Part shown: one piece after another, positions 21,586 through 32,309 of the stretch | How the letters are laid out: each line of letters opens with the position of its first letter | Position numbering within the stretch: position 1 is the first letter of the stretch | Position numbers and translations under genes: made by a program | The notes under the pieces: generated by a model | Database searches by the model: none | Told to the model about the DNA's origin: nothing | The model's input: the letters and a program-made list of their open reading frames with translations, nothing else | Assembly (NCBI GenBank): GCA_023053545.1 | Contig: JAKZAN010000004.1 | Span: forward strand, 2,170,001 to 2,234,000 | From: Lepidurus packardi | Lineage: Eukaryota; Arthropoda; Branchiopoda; Notostraca; Triopsidae | Length of the DNA stretch: 64,000 nucleotides | Direction of reading: 5' to 3'

Positions 21586-22131
21586 ATGTCCGCAGCACCA
21601 CAACCGCAAAGTAGGTTTTCGTGAAAATTTATAAGTCTCGTTTCTTATCTAACATGTGCTTTTCTTCAGAAACCGAAAGGCAGCAGCTTATTGCCGCTGT
21701 TGCAAAAGGGTTTACCCTTCTGGAAACCAACGGAGAGAACGAGGCGGCAGTTTCTAAAGGATTTTCTATACTTTTATCGTCAAGGCCCAAAACCAAGTAC
21801 GTATTAGCAATAATGTAAGAAATAAATGCTAAATGTATTATTGTGTAGTTCCCGAGGGAAGTGCAGCAAATGCAAAAAAAGGGGCCATACCGTAAAGAAC
21901 TGCTGGTTCGCTAAGAAGAAAACCGTAGAAAAGGACGGTGCTCCAGCAATGAAGAAAACAAAAGCAGCCCGCCAAATTACTGCCGGAGCCGCAATGGACT
22001 GCGAAGCTGCTCCCGAAGCAGCAGCGGAATGCCACGCAGCTCCCGAGGTCGGAGCTGAGTGTTACGCAGCTCCCGAAACCGCAACGGCGGACAGCGAAGC
22101 CGCAGCGGTAGCAACTAAGCACTCAGGCTAA
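21586..22131 (+). CDS. Small three-exon gene with a CCHC zinc knuckle, 144 aa
   Basis: Three exons give one continuous frame: 21586-21610, 21670-21796 and 21849-22131. The introns (59 and 52 nt) have good GT-AG ends (AAA|GTAGGT...TTCTTCAG and CAA|GTACGT...TGTGTAG), and the phases match at both joins (435 nt in total). Exon 2 encodes a short helical-looking region (QQLIAAVAKGFTLLETNGE). Exon 3 has a zinc knuckle, CSKCKKRGHTVKNCW, a Lys-rich patch, then three or four imperfect Ala/Glu/Cys repeats (EAAPEAAAECHAAPEVGAEC). A polyadenylation signal AATAAA follows at 22193-22198. I recognise no family; nucleic-acid binding is likely from the knuckle. It may be a host gene or an accessory gene of the adjacent OTU-MULE element. 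Confidence 0.7.
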
Positions 22132-22192
22132 ACATAATGCCTTAGAATAATGTTTGGCTGAACGTTTGCATAACGATAGGTGCAAATTTGAA

Positions 22193-22198
22193 AATAAA
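22193..22198 (+). promoter_or_regulatory. Polyadenylation signal of the three-exon gene
   Basis: AATAAA 62 bp after the stop codon at 22131. Confidence 0.6.
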
Positions 22199-23057
22199 TT
22201 TTTCATAAAACGAAAACCGTTACTTATTCTTACGCTTATGCAACGTATCAATATTTATGCGGAAAATGACTCATGTTCAACTGTTTTTTTGTGTGTTTTC
22301 ACGAGGGGTAAAGGTTGCTCGCATTTGAGCTAACGCAACTGACTTTTCGCCTCTGCTGGACCAACAGCAACAGCTACGGTAAAACCGCTTACCACTTGCC
22401 ACAGCGTTTCAGTACGACTCGAAGTTTCCCCCTTGCTTGTTGTTCTTTGAAAAAGTTTCAGCCCTTCTTGCCTCAGCTCTGAATCATCTTCACTTTGATT
22501 TTCTTCGCCTGCAACTTTGACAACGACTAGAAGTACTGCAGCTTTTGGATTCGGTAAGTCTTACTTTCTTTTGTCCTTTATGCTGCATGACACAACACAA
22601 CTTACCCATTGTCGAATGTCACCATCTTTGTGCATTGAGGGTCGCCATGTCTTGGTTCGATGGTCAATCATGATATTGATAAGTGCACTGTAGACTTAAT
22701 GGAACTTAACCAAAATGAAGTTACCTATGTTAAATCTATGAGAAGCCATACTTGTTTTACATGAACGATATCTAATTAAAGTAAAAGAAAGCAGGTATAG
22801 CATTGCTAATCCTACTGTATACACACCTTTGCGTAAGACTCGCTTCTATGTCTCTGCGTAACTTGAGGCCGGTAAAAGTTAAAACGGTCTGGACCCAAAG
22901 ATGTCGATGTTCGACTCTAAAACATGGTGGCATTAAGGTTCGCATCCAACCTTTATTTTTTTTTCTCAACGGCTATATTTTAAGAAAACAAACTTTACTG
23001 TATTTTTCACAACATTAGGACCTTTTGTTAGTTCTGAAATTCGCTTGCCATAAACAG
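22199..23057. other. Leader region of the OTU-MULE copy 1 gene
   Basis: No protein recognised. A strong donor, GGTAAGTC at 22553-22560, and an acceptor, ATAAACAG ending at 23057, suggest a 504-nt intron directly before the coding exon. The frame of the upstream exon does not offer an ATG, so the intron may lie in the 5' UTR or the start codon may be lost. Confidence 0.4.
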
Positions 23058-25163
23058 TTGGAAAGGAAGAAAATGGGAGAAAAAGAGACAGGATTACTTC
23101 AGTTGGCTCCAAACTGAGCTTGTGAAAGCTAACAAGTTACAAGGAAATGCTAAAGAATACAATATTGCAGAAGCTGATTTCGTAAGCTATGCGCAATTTT
23201 GTACAACGATTAAGAGCCAGTTGGATCAGTATCCAATTCCAACACTCTTGCCAGAAAATGAATATTTACAATCCTTGCCAAAGGATAGACGGGCCGCTCC
23301 GTTTGCTCCGGAAGGCACCGTTGCTCTAAGTAGCCGTCCAAACGGGAATTGTTACTACAACTCCGCGTCAATACTATTGTCCGGATCAGAGGATTACGCA
23401 ACAGAACAACGCTGTAGGGTAGTAATTGAGCTAGCTACTAATATAGCACTCTATTCTGATCCTGCGGCTGGATACATTTCCAAAGAACAGCTTACAGCGA
23501 TGTACAATAGTGACCCGTTTACATTAGAACTGTCTGTTGCCTTCTGCGACAATAATGGTACCAAAATTACTCATAGAAATGTCGGGGTGTACGAATCAGT
23601 CGCATGCGTTAAGTTTTACGCCATGCATCAAGTAAGAGATGGGGTCCACGCAACTCAATTTTCCGTACCAGCTTTAGCAAGGGCTTGCGGAATAGAAGTT
23701 GAGAGCGTGCATCCACAACTTGACGTAGAACCAGGCCACGTGCACGTAATTTATCAGAATTACAACGCCGTTTTTACTCCAGACACCCTGAAAGTAAAAG
23801 GCAAACTACGTATCATGTGGGTCTGGAATTATGATAGGTTCATAGTAAAAAAAAGCGGACGTATGCTTCTTAGCCAGTATTGGACTCCGATCCATTTCGT
23901 TCCGTTAGTAGTGACAGGGCCAGAAAAAAAAGATGAGGAGCGACTTAATAACGACCTGGAGCCCAGTCCCCGTTGGGAAAAGGTTACAGAAACCATCAAT
24001 GCCTCAGATTCTCCTCTGGGCTTCTCTGCCGAGGAAAAGAATAGGAAAGGTGTCAGAATGCATCTTCATACGAAATCCAATCGCGAAAGGGAGAGTAAAC
24101 CCCAGACAGCCGTGCCTACTGACTCCGATTTTCTCCCGGAAAAGAAGACAAGGAAGGCGCAAAAAGCGAAAACTAATTCGGTCTCTCCCTCGGATAAGCC
24201 ACAAAGCAAGATAGCTGTTTGCAAGCGCTGCTCCAAAAGTTACTCAAATAATTATAACTTAAGGCGACACATGCGTAACTGTTGCGTACGACCAGAGAAG
24301 CGTAAGGTTCACCGTTGCACTTTCTGCAACCGGGAACTGTCTCCAGCTTACCTTAAGCAACATATAATGAAATTCCACCCTACTCAGGCTCCGAGTACGG
24401 ATACATCCATGGACTGTGCGAACGGCGCGAGCCCGGCATTCCAAGATGTTCTCCCGACAGATGAACTGCAAATACAACAAGAAGTAGAAGTTAGCAATTC
24501 GTCAAGTCAAAATAACAAGAAAACAAAAGGTTCCAGTTTTAGGATTATTTGCTACTTGTGTAAAGAAAGCTTAACTAGTTACGTTACACTAGTTAGGCAT
24601 ATAAACGATACACATGATCAAATTGAATGTCAAATTAAGTCAGAAGCCTTTCCTGACATACAAAGCTTCTATCAATGGAAAGAGCATACGGAACTTGAAG
24701 ACAACACGTCTTGGGTCACCCGAAGGGGGGAAAGACAATGCAAGGATCGTACTGTCATCAGTTACGTATGCAACAGGTCCTACGTTTATAAGAATGAAAG
24801 CGAAGGTCATCGTGCCATTAAGCAGCAAAAATCGCTCCGTACAGGGGTAAGTTGCACCTCCTTTGTGCAAGTTAATCTAAACACAAAGACAGGCAAAGTC
24901 GCCATTGATTACCGCCGATTCCACATTCCTCATGATAGGCTCCCTGGCCGAAATAGGATTCAGGTGTCTGTGAAAGCGAAGATGGGGAAAATGATTTACC
25001 TTCAAATGCCTACCCATGTCATAGTGGAACAATTGGCAGGGGATATTGACCAGGAAAATATAAACATCAACAAGCTTGTAACACCCAAACGTGTACGTAA
25101 TTTAGCGCAAAAATTCCCGAAAGCACTAAGAAAACATCAATATGATCACGTTAGTGTTACTCT
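23058..25163 (+). pseudogene. OTU-like/C2H2 MULE-family protein, copy 1, truncated
   Basis: Open from 23058 to the junction near 25163. An N-terminal OTU-like cysteine-protease fold is suggested by NGNCYYNSAS (Cys77 counting from 23122) and WTPIHFVPLV. Next come C2H2 fingers (CKRCSKSYSNNYNLRRHMRNC, CTFCNRELSPAYLKQH and CYLCKESLTSYVTLVRHINDTH), then a FAR1/FLYWCH-like region (SYVCNRSYVYKN, SCTSFVQV, HDRLPGR). Compared with copy 2 at 32310, homology stops just before the MULE transposase core, where a Gypsy-like element begins, so the catalytic domain is missing. No in-frame ATG precedes the conserved start, and translation initiation is unresolved. Confidence 0.7.
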
Positions 25164-26866
25164 TTCTATACGTGCTGACGTCATACTCGACCACGCGTTG
25201 TGAGCACGGCACTACCGTATAGCTAGCCTGGCAAGGCATACGTCTTGCTCACGTATTTTCCTGAGTGTTTCCAATCTCGAGATTGACTAAACCATTCACT
25301 GCTACTCTTCAAATATGACGTTCAAACCATACGGTAAGCCACCCCCGTTCGATTTTGAAGAGTACAAGGACACATTTGAGCTGTGGCACAAGAAGTGGGA
25401 GATCTTCATTAGCCTTTCTACTATCGACACAGTGTTAGAGGAAGACCTTCGCGGCTCGTACAAAGCACACACGTTGCTTTCTTGCCTATCTTCTGAAGCT
25501 CTCCAAGCCGTGCTTTCCATGGGCCTCACGGCCGCCCAACTGGATGACCACAAGCACGTCATTACGCAATTACGTAACCGATGCAACGCCGGCCGCAACC
25601 GTCACGTGTGGCGGCAACAGTTCGCATCCAAGAGTCAAGCAGCGGACCAACCCGCTGATGACTGGCTTTGTGAGTTGCGCGATTTGGCCCGAAAATGTGA
25701 GTTTGCAACAGACTGTTGCGCCAATTGCGAACCAACAAGGATCCTAGGACAAGTAATATCCGGTGTTTTCAACGACGAAGTACGCATAAAACTCCTTGAA
25801 CAAGGTGCAACTTTGACTCTTGACCAAGCACTGACGATATTACGAACGACCGAAGCCGCTAGCAAGCAATTAACAAATCTAAAGCGCAGTGACGCTACAG
25901 CCATACAGGCTACCACTTCCACTTACAAGCAGAAGAAACAGCAGCCGAACCCACAGCGAGACGCCAAACCCAAGACAAAAGGGGGACCGGCCAGGCGTAA
26001 CAACGCGTCCAGCAAGGCCAAATCAGGGTGCTGGAACTGTGGAGCGACTACTCGGTGTAACCCTCTCGACTCTTGCCCAGCACATGGGAAAGAGTGTCAC
26101 AATTGCAAAAGACTCAACCATTACGCTAAAGTCTGCAAGCAGCCTAAGGACGTTGAGTCAAAGCAACAGAGCATTTCACCTGGGAATGGACTTCAAGTCA
26201 CGAAGACGCATTCAAGAGAGCCAGAGCCCTCCTGTCCGAAGTCCGCGAATTGGCATTCTACGATCCGAAACGCCCTACCAGCCTCCACGTCGACGCATCT
26301 CGCTTACACGGCCTCGGTTTCATATTAAAACAATGCGACTCGAACAACACGTGGCAAGTGGTACAAGCAGGTTCGCGTTTCCTATCCAGCGCGGAATCCA
26401 GATACGCCATGATCGAGCTGGAGTGCCTTGGAGCAGCCTGGGCTATGCACAAAGGTCGCCAGTTTCTTGAGGGCTTACCAACATTCGATCTCGTAACGGA
26501 CCACAAACCGCTGGTACCTATCTTGAACGATTATGTTCTTGACAAACTAGACAACCCACGGCTCCTTCGACTCCGCCTGAAAATGCAGCGTTATTCATTC
26601 ACCGCCCGTTGGATTCCAGGAAAACAAAACCTTGGCGCCGACGCCTTATCTCGAGCCCCAGTGGAACAACCATCATCTGGTGACGAGCTGGGGGGAAGGT
26701 ATGCCGGGTTTTTCCGCCAAATCAGCACTGGTCGGCTTAATAGATGTGAAGACTGCGACAGACGTCGCCAACATCGACCCAGTACTGGAGAAAATCAAAC
26801 AAGCCGCCACCTCTGACCCCGTACTCCAGAAACTCCGAAACCAGATCGTTACAGGTTTCCCTAACG

Positions 26867-29335
26867 CAGCGGTCGGCAACCTACGGCCCGCGTGCTGAAT
26901 CCGGCCCGCCAGCCCATTTTATCCGGCCCGCGGCCCACGGGTGAAATATTACATGCATCCGGCCCGCGGTACCTTATAAACTAATATATAAGTTTTGACT
27001 ACGTCGTTCCTTTAAAAAGATTTTCGCAAAACATCTGAATCCAACCCTAGTCTAGTCTGCTCAGCACAGTGTAGCCCGTGAAGCCTACTATTAGCATTTT
27101 GAACTGATTTCGCTGTTCCAGTTCCACTTTTAGCTTGACGCTGCCACGTTCGCGTTCTGCGGCTATTCATAGTGGATTCGCCTCGTTGTGCTTCACTTTC
27201 GTGATAGTAAAGTAGCCAACTTTCTGTGATACTGTAGCAAATTCTTCCACTTTCTGGGAAAATGTCAGCAAAGCGTCGAAAAGTTGATACCGAATGTCGC
27301 AATTTCCAAGAGTGCTGGACTGATCAATACTTCTTTGTCCATCATTTCGGAAAACCTATATGTCTCATTTGCCAGGCAAGTGTTGCCGTTCATAAAGAGT
27401 TCAACATCAAGCGACACTACGAGGCTAATCATTCTAACCACGCTGAATTTACCGGTCAACTAAGAAAAGACGAAATTGCTAAACTCAGTCGTAGTCTGCA
27501 AAAGCAAAGCTTGGTATTTAAGAATCAGAACTCAGAATCTGAGAAAAACACACTTGCGAGTTTTGCTGTCTCAAAACTTATAGCAGAGGAAATGAAACCC
27601 TTCACAGATGGTGATTTTGTAAAAAAAGTGTTTGATGGCCGTTGTAAACATAGTATGTCCGGAGAAAAAGGATCTTTTTTCAAATGTAAGCCTTTCGGCG
27701 AGAACCGTTACGAGGCGAATTGAAGAAATATCAGCTGACCTGAAAAGCAATTTAAGAAAGAGTTGCAAGGAATTTCAGTTCTTCTCAATAGCCCTTGATG
27801 AGAGCACTGATGCCACTGATACTACACAGCTTGCAGTATTTATACGCAGAGTTACTGAAACCTTCGAAATTGTCGAGGAATTCCTACAACTGGTACCTAT
27901 GAAGGGTACTACCAAAGGAGAGGACATTCTGGCAGCATTGCTTCAGTGTTTTTCGAATCTCGATTTGGACTTGACAAAGCTTGTGTCCGTAACAACCGAT
28001 GGAGCTCCGGCTATGGTCGGACAGAATAAAGGCGTCGTGGCCTTACTTAGGAAACATATGGAAGGCCTCGGAATCGTTCACGATGTCACAAAGATACACT
28101 GCATCATACACCAGGAAGCACTGTGTGCCAAAACATCGAATCTGAATGAAGTAATGGACGTGGCTGTAAAAACGGTCAATGTAATCTTGTCTCGGGGTTT
28201 AAATCATCGTCAATTTCGAACACTTTTGTCCGAATCGGAGAATGAATATGGAGACTTACTTTATTACTGTGATGTTCGTTGGCTTAGTCGTGGTGCTATG
28301 CTAGGAAGAGTGTATTCCCTCCGTGAAGAAATAGCTGGCTTTCTTGAGAGCAAAAACATGAACGCCAAAGAATTTCGGGATCAAACGTGGCTTTCAAGCC
28401 TCGCGTTTCTAGTCGACCTAACGAGGCATTTGAACAGCCTGAATTTGCAGCTTCAAGGAAAAAATCAACTGATCCATGAAATGTGGAGCCACGTTACTGC
28501 ATTCGAAACAAAGCTTCGATTGTGGGAAAACCAGCTTGAGAAGTCTAATTATTCGCATTTTCCTACACTTGCGGAAAGAAACCCAAAAGAAAGCTGCGAA
28601 TTTGTGGCAGTGATCCGCACTCTAAAAAGCGAGTTTGCCTCACGTTTTGCTGATCTCCGATCACACGTAGTCGATTTCAGGATGTTTAGTACACCTTTTG
28701 ATGTCGACGTAAATAACGTTCCGGATAATATTCAGATGGAGCTCATTGAGTTGCAATGTAATGATGTGTTGAAATCAAAATTCAATGCAGGTGGTGTACC
28801 ACTAACAGATTTCTACAAGAAGTATCTTCTTGAGTCCGGGAGTCATCCGAACTTAACTAATTACGCCAAAAGGATGGCATCAATGTTCGGTAGCACTTAC
28901 GTGTGTGAGCAATTGTTTTCAAAAATGAAACACACAAAAAATCATTTGAGAAATTGAATTACTGACGAGCATTTGGGCGACGTACTGCACTTGGCATCGT
29001 CTGGCATGTCGTGTGATATGAAGAAACTTTCAGCTGCCAAACAGCACCAAGCGTCACATTAATTCTAGTTCAACTAAGTCAAATCGATGTTAAAACGAAT
29101 ATCGAACCCATTATAAGAGTAATGCAATGCACTGAACTTATTGTCTCTTTAAATTGAAAATACAGACAATTCTTCCAATAAAGCACATTTCGGATTAAAT
29201 AAACATCTTTCCTGATCCTCCAAAATTTTATTACGGCTGAATTTTGAATTAGTAGTTCAAAGGATTAATCCGGCCCGCCACTACCCTCCATGCATTTGTT
29301 CTGGCCCGCGTTGGGTAAAAGGTTGCCGACCCCTG
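26867..29335 (+). mobile_element. hAT transposon, GTF2IRD2/EPM2AIP1-like, both ends present
   Basis: The left end is CAGCGGTCGGCAACCT, the right end GGTTGCCGACCCCTG, imperfect inverted copies. Perfect 8-bp target duplications CCCTAACG lie at 26859-26866 and 29336-29343, exactly as hAT requires. Several GGCCCGC motifs lie just inside both ends. The element inserted into the integrase part of a Gypsy-like remnant. Confidence 0.95.
27262..29062 (+). pseudogene. hAT transposase, GTF2IRD2/EPM2AIP1-like, two breaks
   Basis: The frame from the ATG at 27262 gives a degenerate zinc-finger head (CLICQASVAVHKEFNIKRHYE). The frame from 27632 carries the RNase H-fold core and insertion domain (FFSIALDESTDATDTTQL, VTTDGAPAMVGQNKG, IHCIIHQEALC, LLYYCDVRWLSRG). 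It ends with the hAT dimerisation region (ANYAKRMASMFGSTYVCEQ-like, LFSKMKHTKNHLRN). These parts match the GTF2IRD2/EPM2AIP1 type. A frameshift lies between about 27620 and 27700, and a stop at 28955-28957 precedes the last about 34 codons (LTDEHLGDVLHLASS). The element cannot make a full transposase from this copy. Confidence 0.85.
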
Positions 29336-29802
29336 CCCTAACGATAAGTGCAACCTTACAGCTCAGTTCGTGCAACTAACGCGGGTGCTATTTTTAGGAA
29401 TATACGAAATAATAATAAGAAAGACCAGCTTTACTCACGCCTTATCCCTGGATAAAGAAAAAAATATCATGCCGTAATTGGGAACTACACTAAATAGAAG
29501 AAACGTCAACATAACGTTAACTTTTTGACATTGACGTCAGTTAAATTCAATATTCACTAATTCACACACTACCACATACCACGACGGGATCCACCGATAT
29601 ATTGACGCTCCCAGACCGAAACGGCTCTCTTCATACCGACAGCACGCCACAGAAAATTTAGCGGTCACACCGGTAAGCTTTTGAGAAGTCCGATCCTCCG
29701 AAAAGGCGTCTTTTAGTAGCTTCTCACAAAATATTAACCAGTAGAGCCTGTCATCGATCGGTATGGGTATTTAAGAGAACTGACACTTTTTGGACAGAGA
29801 TC

Positions 29803-30810
29803 ATGAATGAAAGGTGGACGGACAAGGAATGGAAGCTTAACATCCGTGTGACCCGTCGTACCTTCCATTACCTTTCCAATCTTCTTCGCGAAAAGCTTGC
29901 CAAAAAGACGACTAACTACCGAGTACCTGTTTCTTGCGAAAAACGGGTTGCGATCACATTATGGCGCCTTGGAACAAATATTGAGTTTCGGACGTTGGGT
30001 GGTCTCTTTGGTATAGGCCGAACTACAGCATGGCGGGCCTTTCATGAGACCTGCGATGCCCTGGTAGTTCTACTAGGCGACTCCATCATATCAATGCCAA
30101 CTGGCCAGCGTCTGGAAGAAACGGTGTCTAGCTTTGAGCGTAGAAATCTCCCCCAGTGCGTTGGTGCCATTGATGGTACGCATATTCCTATTTTGGCCCT
30201 GCCAAAATACCGTGCGGACTATTATTGCGTACGAAAGGGGGGATACACTGTCGTCCTCCAAGTGGTGGTCGACTTCTCAGGGCGCTTCATCAATATCAAC
30301 GCTGGCTGGCCAGGCTCGGTTCACGATGCACGAATTTTCGTCAACAGCAAACTGTACCAGCTTGGCCAGCAGGGAACGTTGTTTCCTGACACCACGAAGC
30401 TCATCGGGGACGTCAACGTCCCGTATTACCTTATTGGCGATGCAGCATATCCGATCCTTACTTGGCTCATGAAGCCTTACCCTACCCATGCGATCACTGC
30501 TGAGAAAGAACGCTTTAACAACATTCTGAGCAGTGATCGCATGGTAGTTGAACGGGCCATCGGGAAGCTAAAGTGTAGATGGAGGTGTCTCCTCAAAAGA
30601 AACGACACCAATATCCGTCGGATTAACAGGGTCATATACGCGTGTTGCATTCTTCACATCATTTGCGAAGAGCAGGGCGACACGTTTGACTCTTGCTTCC
30701 AGATGGCTGTAGAGAATGACGGACCTGCCGAAGTTATTCCAGATCCACGCGTCCCGCAAGCCGCTGCAAACCCGGAATTGATTCGTCGTACCTTGTGTGC
30801 AAATTTATAA
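29803..30810 (+). CDS. PIF/Harbinger transposase (DDE_Tnp_4), copy A
   Basis: 335 codons. Cut-and-paste transposase acting with the Myb-like partner encoded opposite. It has an N-terminal helix-turn-helix region (LFGIGRTTAWRAFHETCD) and the catalytic core CVGAIDGTHIPIL (first Asp), GWPGSVHDARIF, LIGDAAYPI and SSDRMVVERAIGKLK (Glu). The frame is open. It shares most residues with copy B, which has about 40 more residues at the N-terminus. In copy A related sequence (FWTEI) is readable just before the ATG, so the true start may lie upstream and the N-terminus may be incomplete. Confidence 0.85.
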   Translation: MNERWTDKEWKLNIRVTRRTFHYLSNLLREKLAKKTTNYRVPVSCEKRVAITLWRLGTNIEFRTLGGLFGIGRTTAWRAFHETCDALVVLLGDSIISMPTGQRLEETVSSFERRNLPQCVGAIDGTHIPILALPKYRADYYCVRKGGYTVVLQVVVDFSGRFININAGWPGSVHDARIFVNSKLYQLGQQGTLFPDTTKLIGDVNVPYYLIGDAAYPILTWLMKPYPTHAITAEKERFNNILSSDRMVVERAIGKLKCRWRCLLKRNDTNIRRINRVIYACCILHIICEEQGDTFDSCFQMAVENDGPAEVIPDPRVPQAAANPELIRRTLCANL

Positions 30811-30921
30811 TTTCCAACTTTCAAATTTTTGCGAACGTCTACTTTCTAGAAATGCACGGCTTTGTATTGCACTGGTAAGTTGAGATCATCTCTAATACAT
30901 GACATGAAAGGAAACATGCTC

Positions 30922-31782
30922 TTATTTTCTTTGAGAACGGGACGTCTTTTTCTTAGAGCAGACGTTCCCTACCAACAAAGCCATAAGCTCCAACGTCTTG
31001 TCTTTCCTATCTTCGTCATTTTTGCATCGCTCTTCATCCCTAGCAAGGCGTTCGGCCTCCTTGTCGCGATATTCTTGCTCCTTTAGGCGCCAGGCATCTT
31101 CCTTTTCCGTCCTTTCTTTGATGCTACTCTGAATTTGCCTTTGCTGCTCCATGAACTCCGTGTCTCTTTCAGCAAACCCTTGAATAAGAGTCTCGATATT
31201 CATCAGATCAACTTTTTTGTTTTTCCTCTTCGGAGGCAGCACTGCGTCGTGAGAGCATGAAGATCCATTGCGTGCTTCTAGTATAGTAAAAAATATACTC
31301 GTGCTAAGCATACAGTAAAGTATGCACCTTCAGTATCACTCTGTAAAAATTGGAAGTCTTCATCCATGGCTAGGGGATCGTTAACAGGAGTAACTGAGGA
31401 AGGAATGGAGAAAGGTAGAGACGGAACGGGCGAGAGGGAGTCTAAAATCTCAATAGGATTAGAGCTCGGTCGATCTCCCATTATCTTGTTCATTTCTTCA
31501 TAGTAAGTGTGGTCGTCCATGCAGAAATCACCCGCTCCACTCTGCGTTATAGCCTTCAGACTATCGCGGTAATCTCTTAAGGTTGCGCACTTTTTCCTTG
31601 ATTTGCTCCCATGTTCGCGTGTAATTTGATTCCGACATCTTGGCCACCAACTCTTTGTACAGCGGTTCCTTTCACTTCATCCCGTCAAACTTTTTTTGCA
31701 TCTCGGCATCACCCCAGAGCTGAATTAGCAACTTTGTCTCTTCAGTTCCCCACATCATCCTCTTCTTCTTGTGGTCACTCAT
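30922..31782 (-). pseudogene. Myb/SANT-like accessory protein of PIF/Harbinger copy A
   Basis: The minus-strand ATG at 31782 starts a Lys-rich head, followed by a trihelix/Myb-like DNA-binding region. A conserved middle (GDRPSSNPIEILDSLSPV) follows, then a charged coiled-coil tail (EEQYRDKEAERLARDEERC-like). A 50-nt GT-AG intron at 31278-31327 joins the exons in phase, at the same place as in copy B. Exon 1 is damaged by at least one frame break between about 31520 and 31700. In this superfamily the Myb-like protein delivers the transposase to the nucleus and to the element ends. Confidence 0.7.
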
Positions 31783-31900
31783 ACTTTCGCTAAAACAAAC
31801 ATAACAAAAATAAGTGCGGTTCCTTGTAGTGTGCGACACAACTTCACTTTTCTGATATCAATGGGAATCACGATAAAAAGAGTAAAACAACGTGATGGGT

Positions 31901-32113
31901 AAAAGGCGATTTATGTGTGGCAAGTATTTATGACTGTTGTGTATTTAAAATGATTCTTACTTGAAACGCAAAGTCTATCGATGAAAAGTGGATTGGCTAT
32001 CACAACCCTTCTTCTAGACCGCGGCAAACCGCGGCAATTCGCATAAAAGCGGGTTCAGCCATGTTAGGGGAGGGGCTAGCGATCCGCTGCGAGGGTTGCA
32101 TGCCGCAGCACAC
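31901..32113. other. Upstream region of OTU-MULE copy 2
   Basis: Contains a short direct repeat (ACCGCGGCAAACCGCGGCAA near 32018-32037) and GC-rich sequence before a TATA box. No coding region. The left end of the MULE element was not identified. Confidence 0.5.
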
Positions 32114-32152
32114 TATATAAGGCCGTTGCATTGAACCATTCTTCCTTCAGTC
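32114..32152 (+). promoter_or_regulatory. Core promoter: TATA box and arthropod-type initiator
   Basis: TATATAAG at 32114 and TCAGTC at 32147 (candidate +1 A at 32149) are 35 bp apart. The gene start ATG is at 32310, giving a leader of about 160 nt. The TCAGT initiator is the form typical of arthropods. Confidence 0.65.
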
Positions 32153-32309
32153 TGTTCTGTGTTTCCCTTTTTTCCCTTTGACTTTTTTCTTGGATTGATT
32201 ATTTAGTTCTGTTCTTCTTTAACCCGGATTAATTGTTTTTCTCTTAACCCTGGATTAGATTATTTGACTTTTTTCTTCTAACAGATTAACCCTTTCTCTC
32301 TTTACTAAT

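Larger units (their letters stand above)
25164..29480 (+). mobile_element. Gypsy-like LTR element remnant (gag, RNase H, integrase start), fossil
   Basis: Parts seen: a leader; a gag from 25315 with a capsid-like region (WHKKWEIFISLSTID, QVISGVFNDEVRIKLL) and zinc-binding clusters (CWNCGATTRCNPLDSC, CHNCKRLNHYAKVC); an RNase H region at about 26200-26660 (LHVDASRLHGLGFIL, LVTDHKPLVP, GADALSR); and the start of an integrase zinc region. No reverse transcriptase and no clear LTRs are seen, and a hAT sits inside it. The copy is broken, with several breaks. It truncates the OTU-MULE copy 1 gene on its left. Confidence 0.75.
29481..31900. mobile_element. PIF/Harbinger transposon copy A (ends not resolved)
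   Basis: It carries the two genes typical of PIF/Harbinger: a DDE transposase on the plus strand and a Myb/SANT-like accessory gene on the minus strand, tail to tail with about 110 bp between. I could not find a matching pair of inverted ends, so the boundaries are estimates from the end of Gypsy-like coding on the left and the start of the next element on the right. Confidence 0.7.

Noticed and set aside
22554-23057. Intron with a coding first exon for OTU-MULE copy 1
   Set aside because: The matching frame upstream has a stop and no ATG; it may be a 5' UTR intron only.
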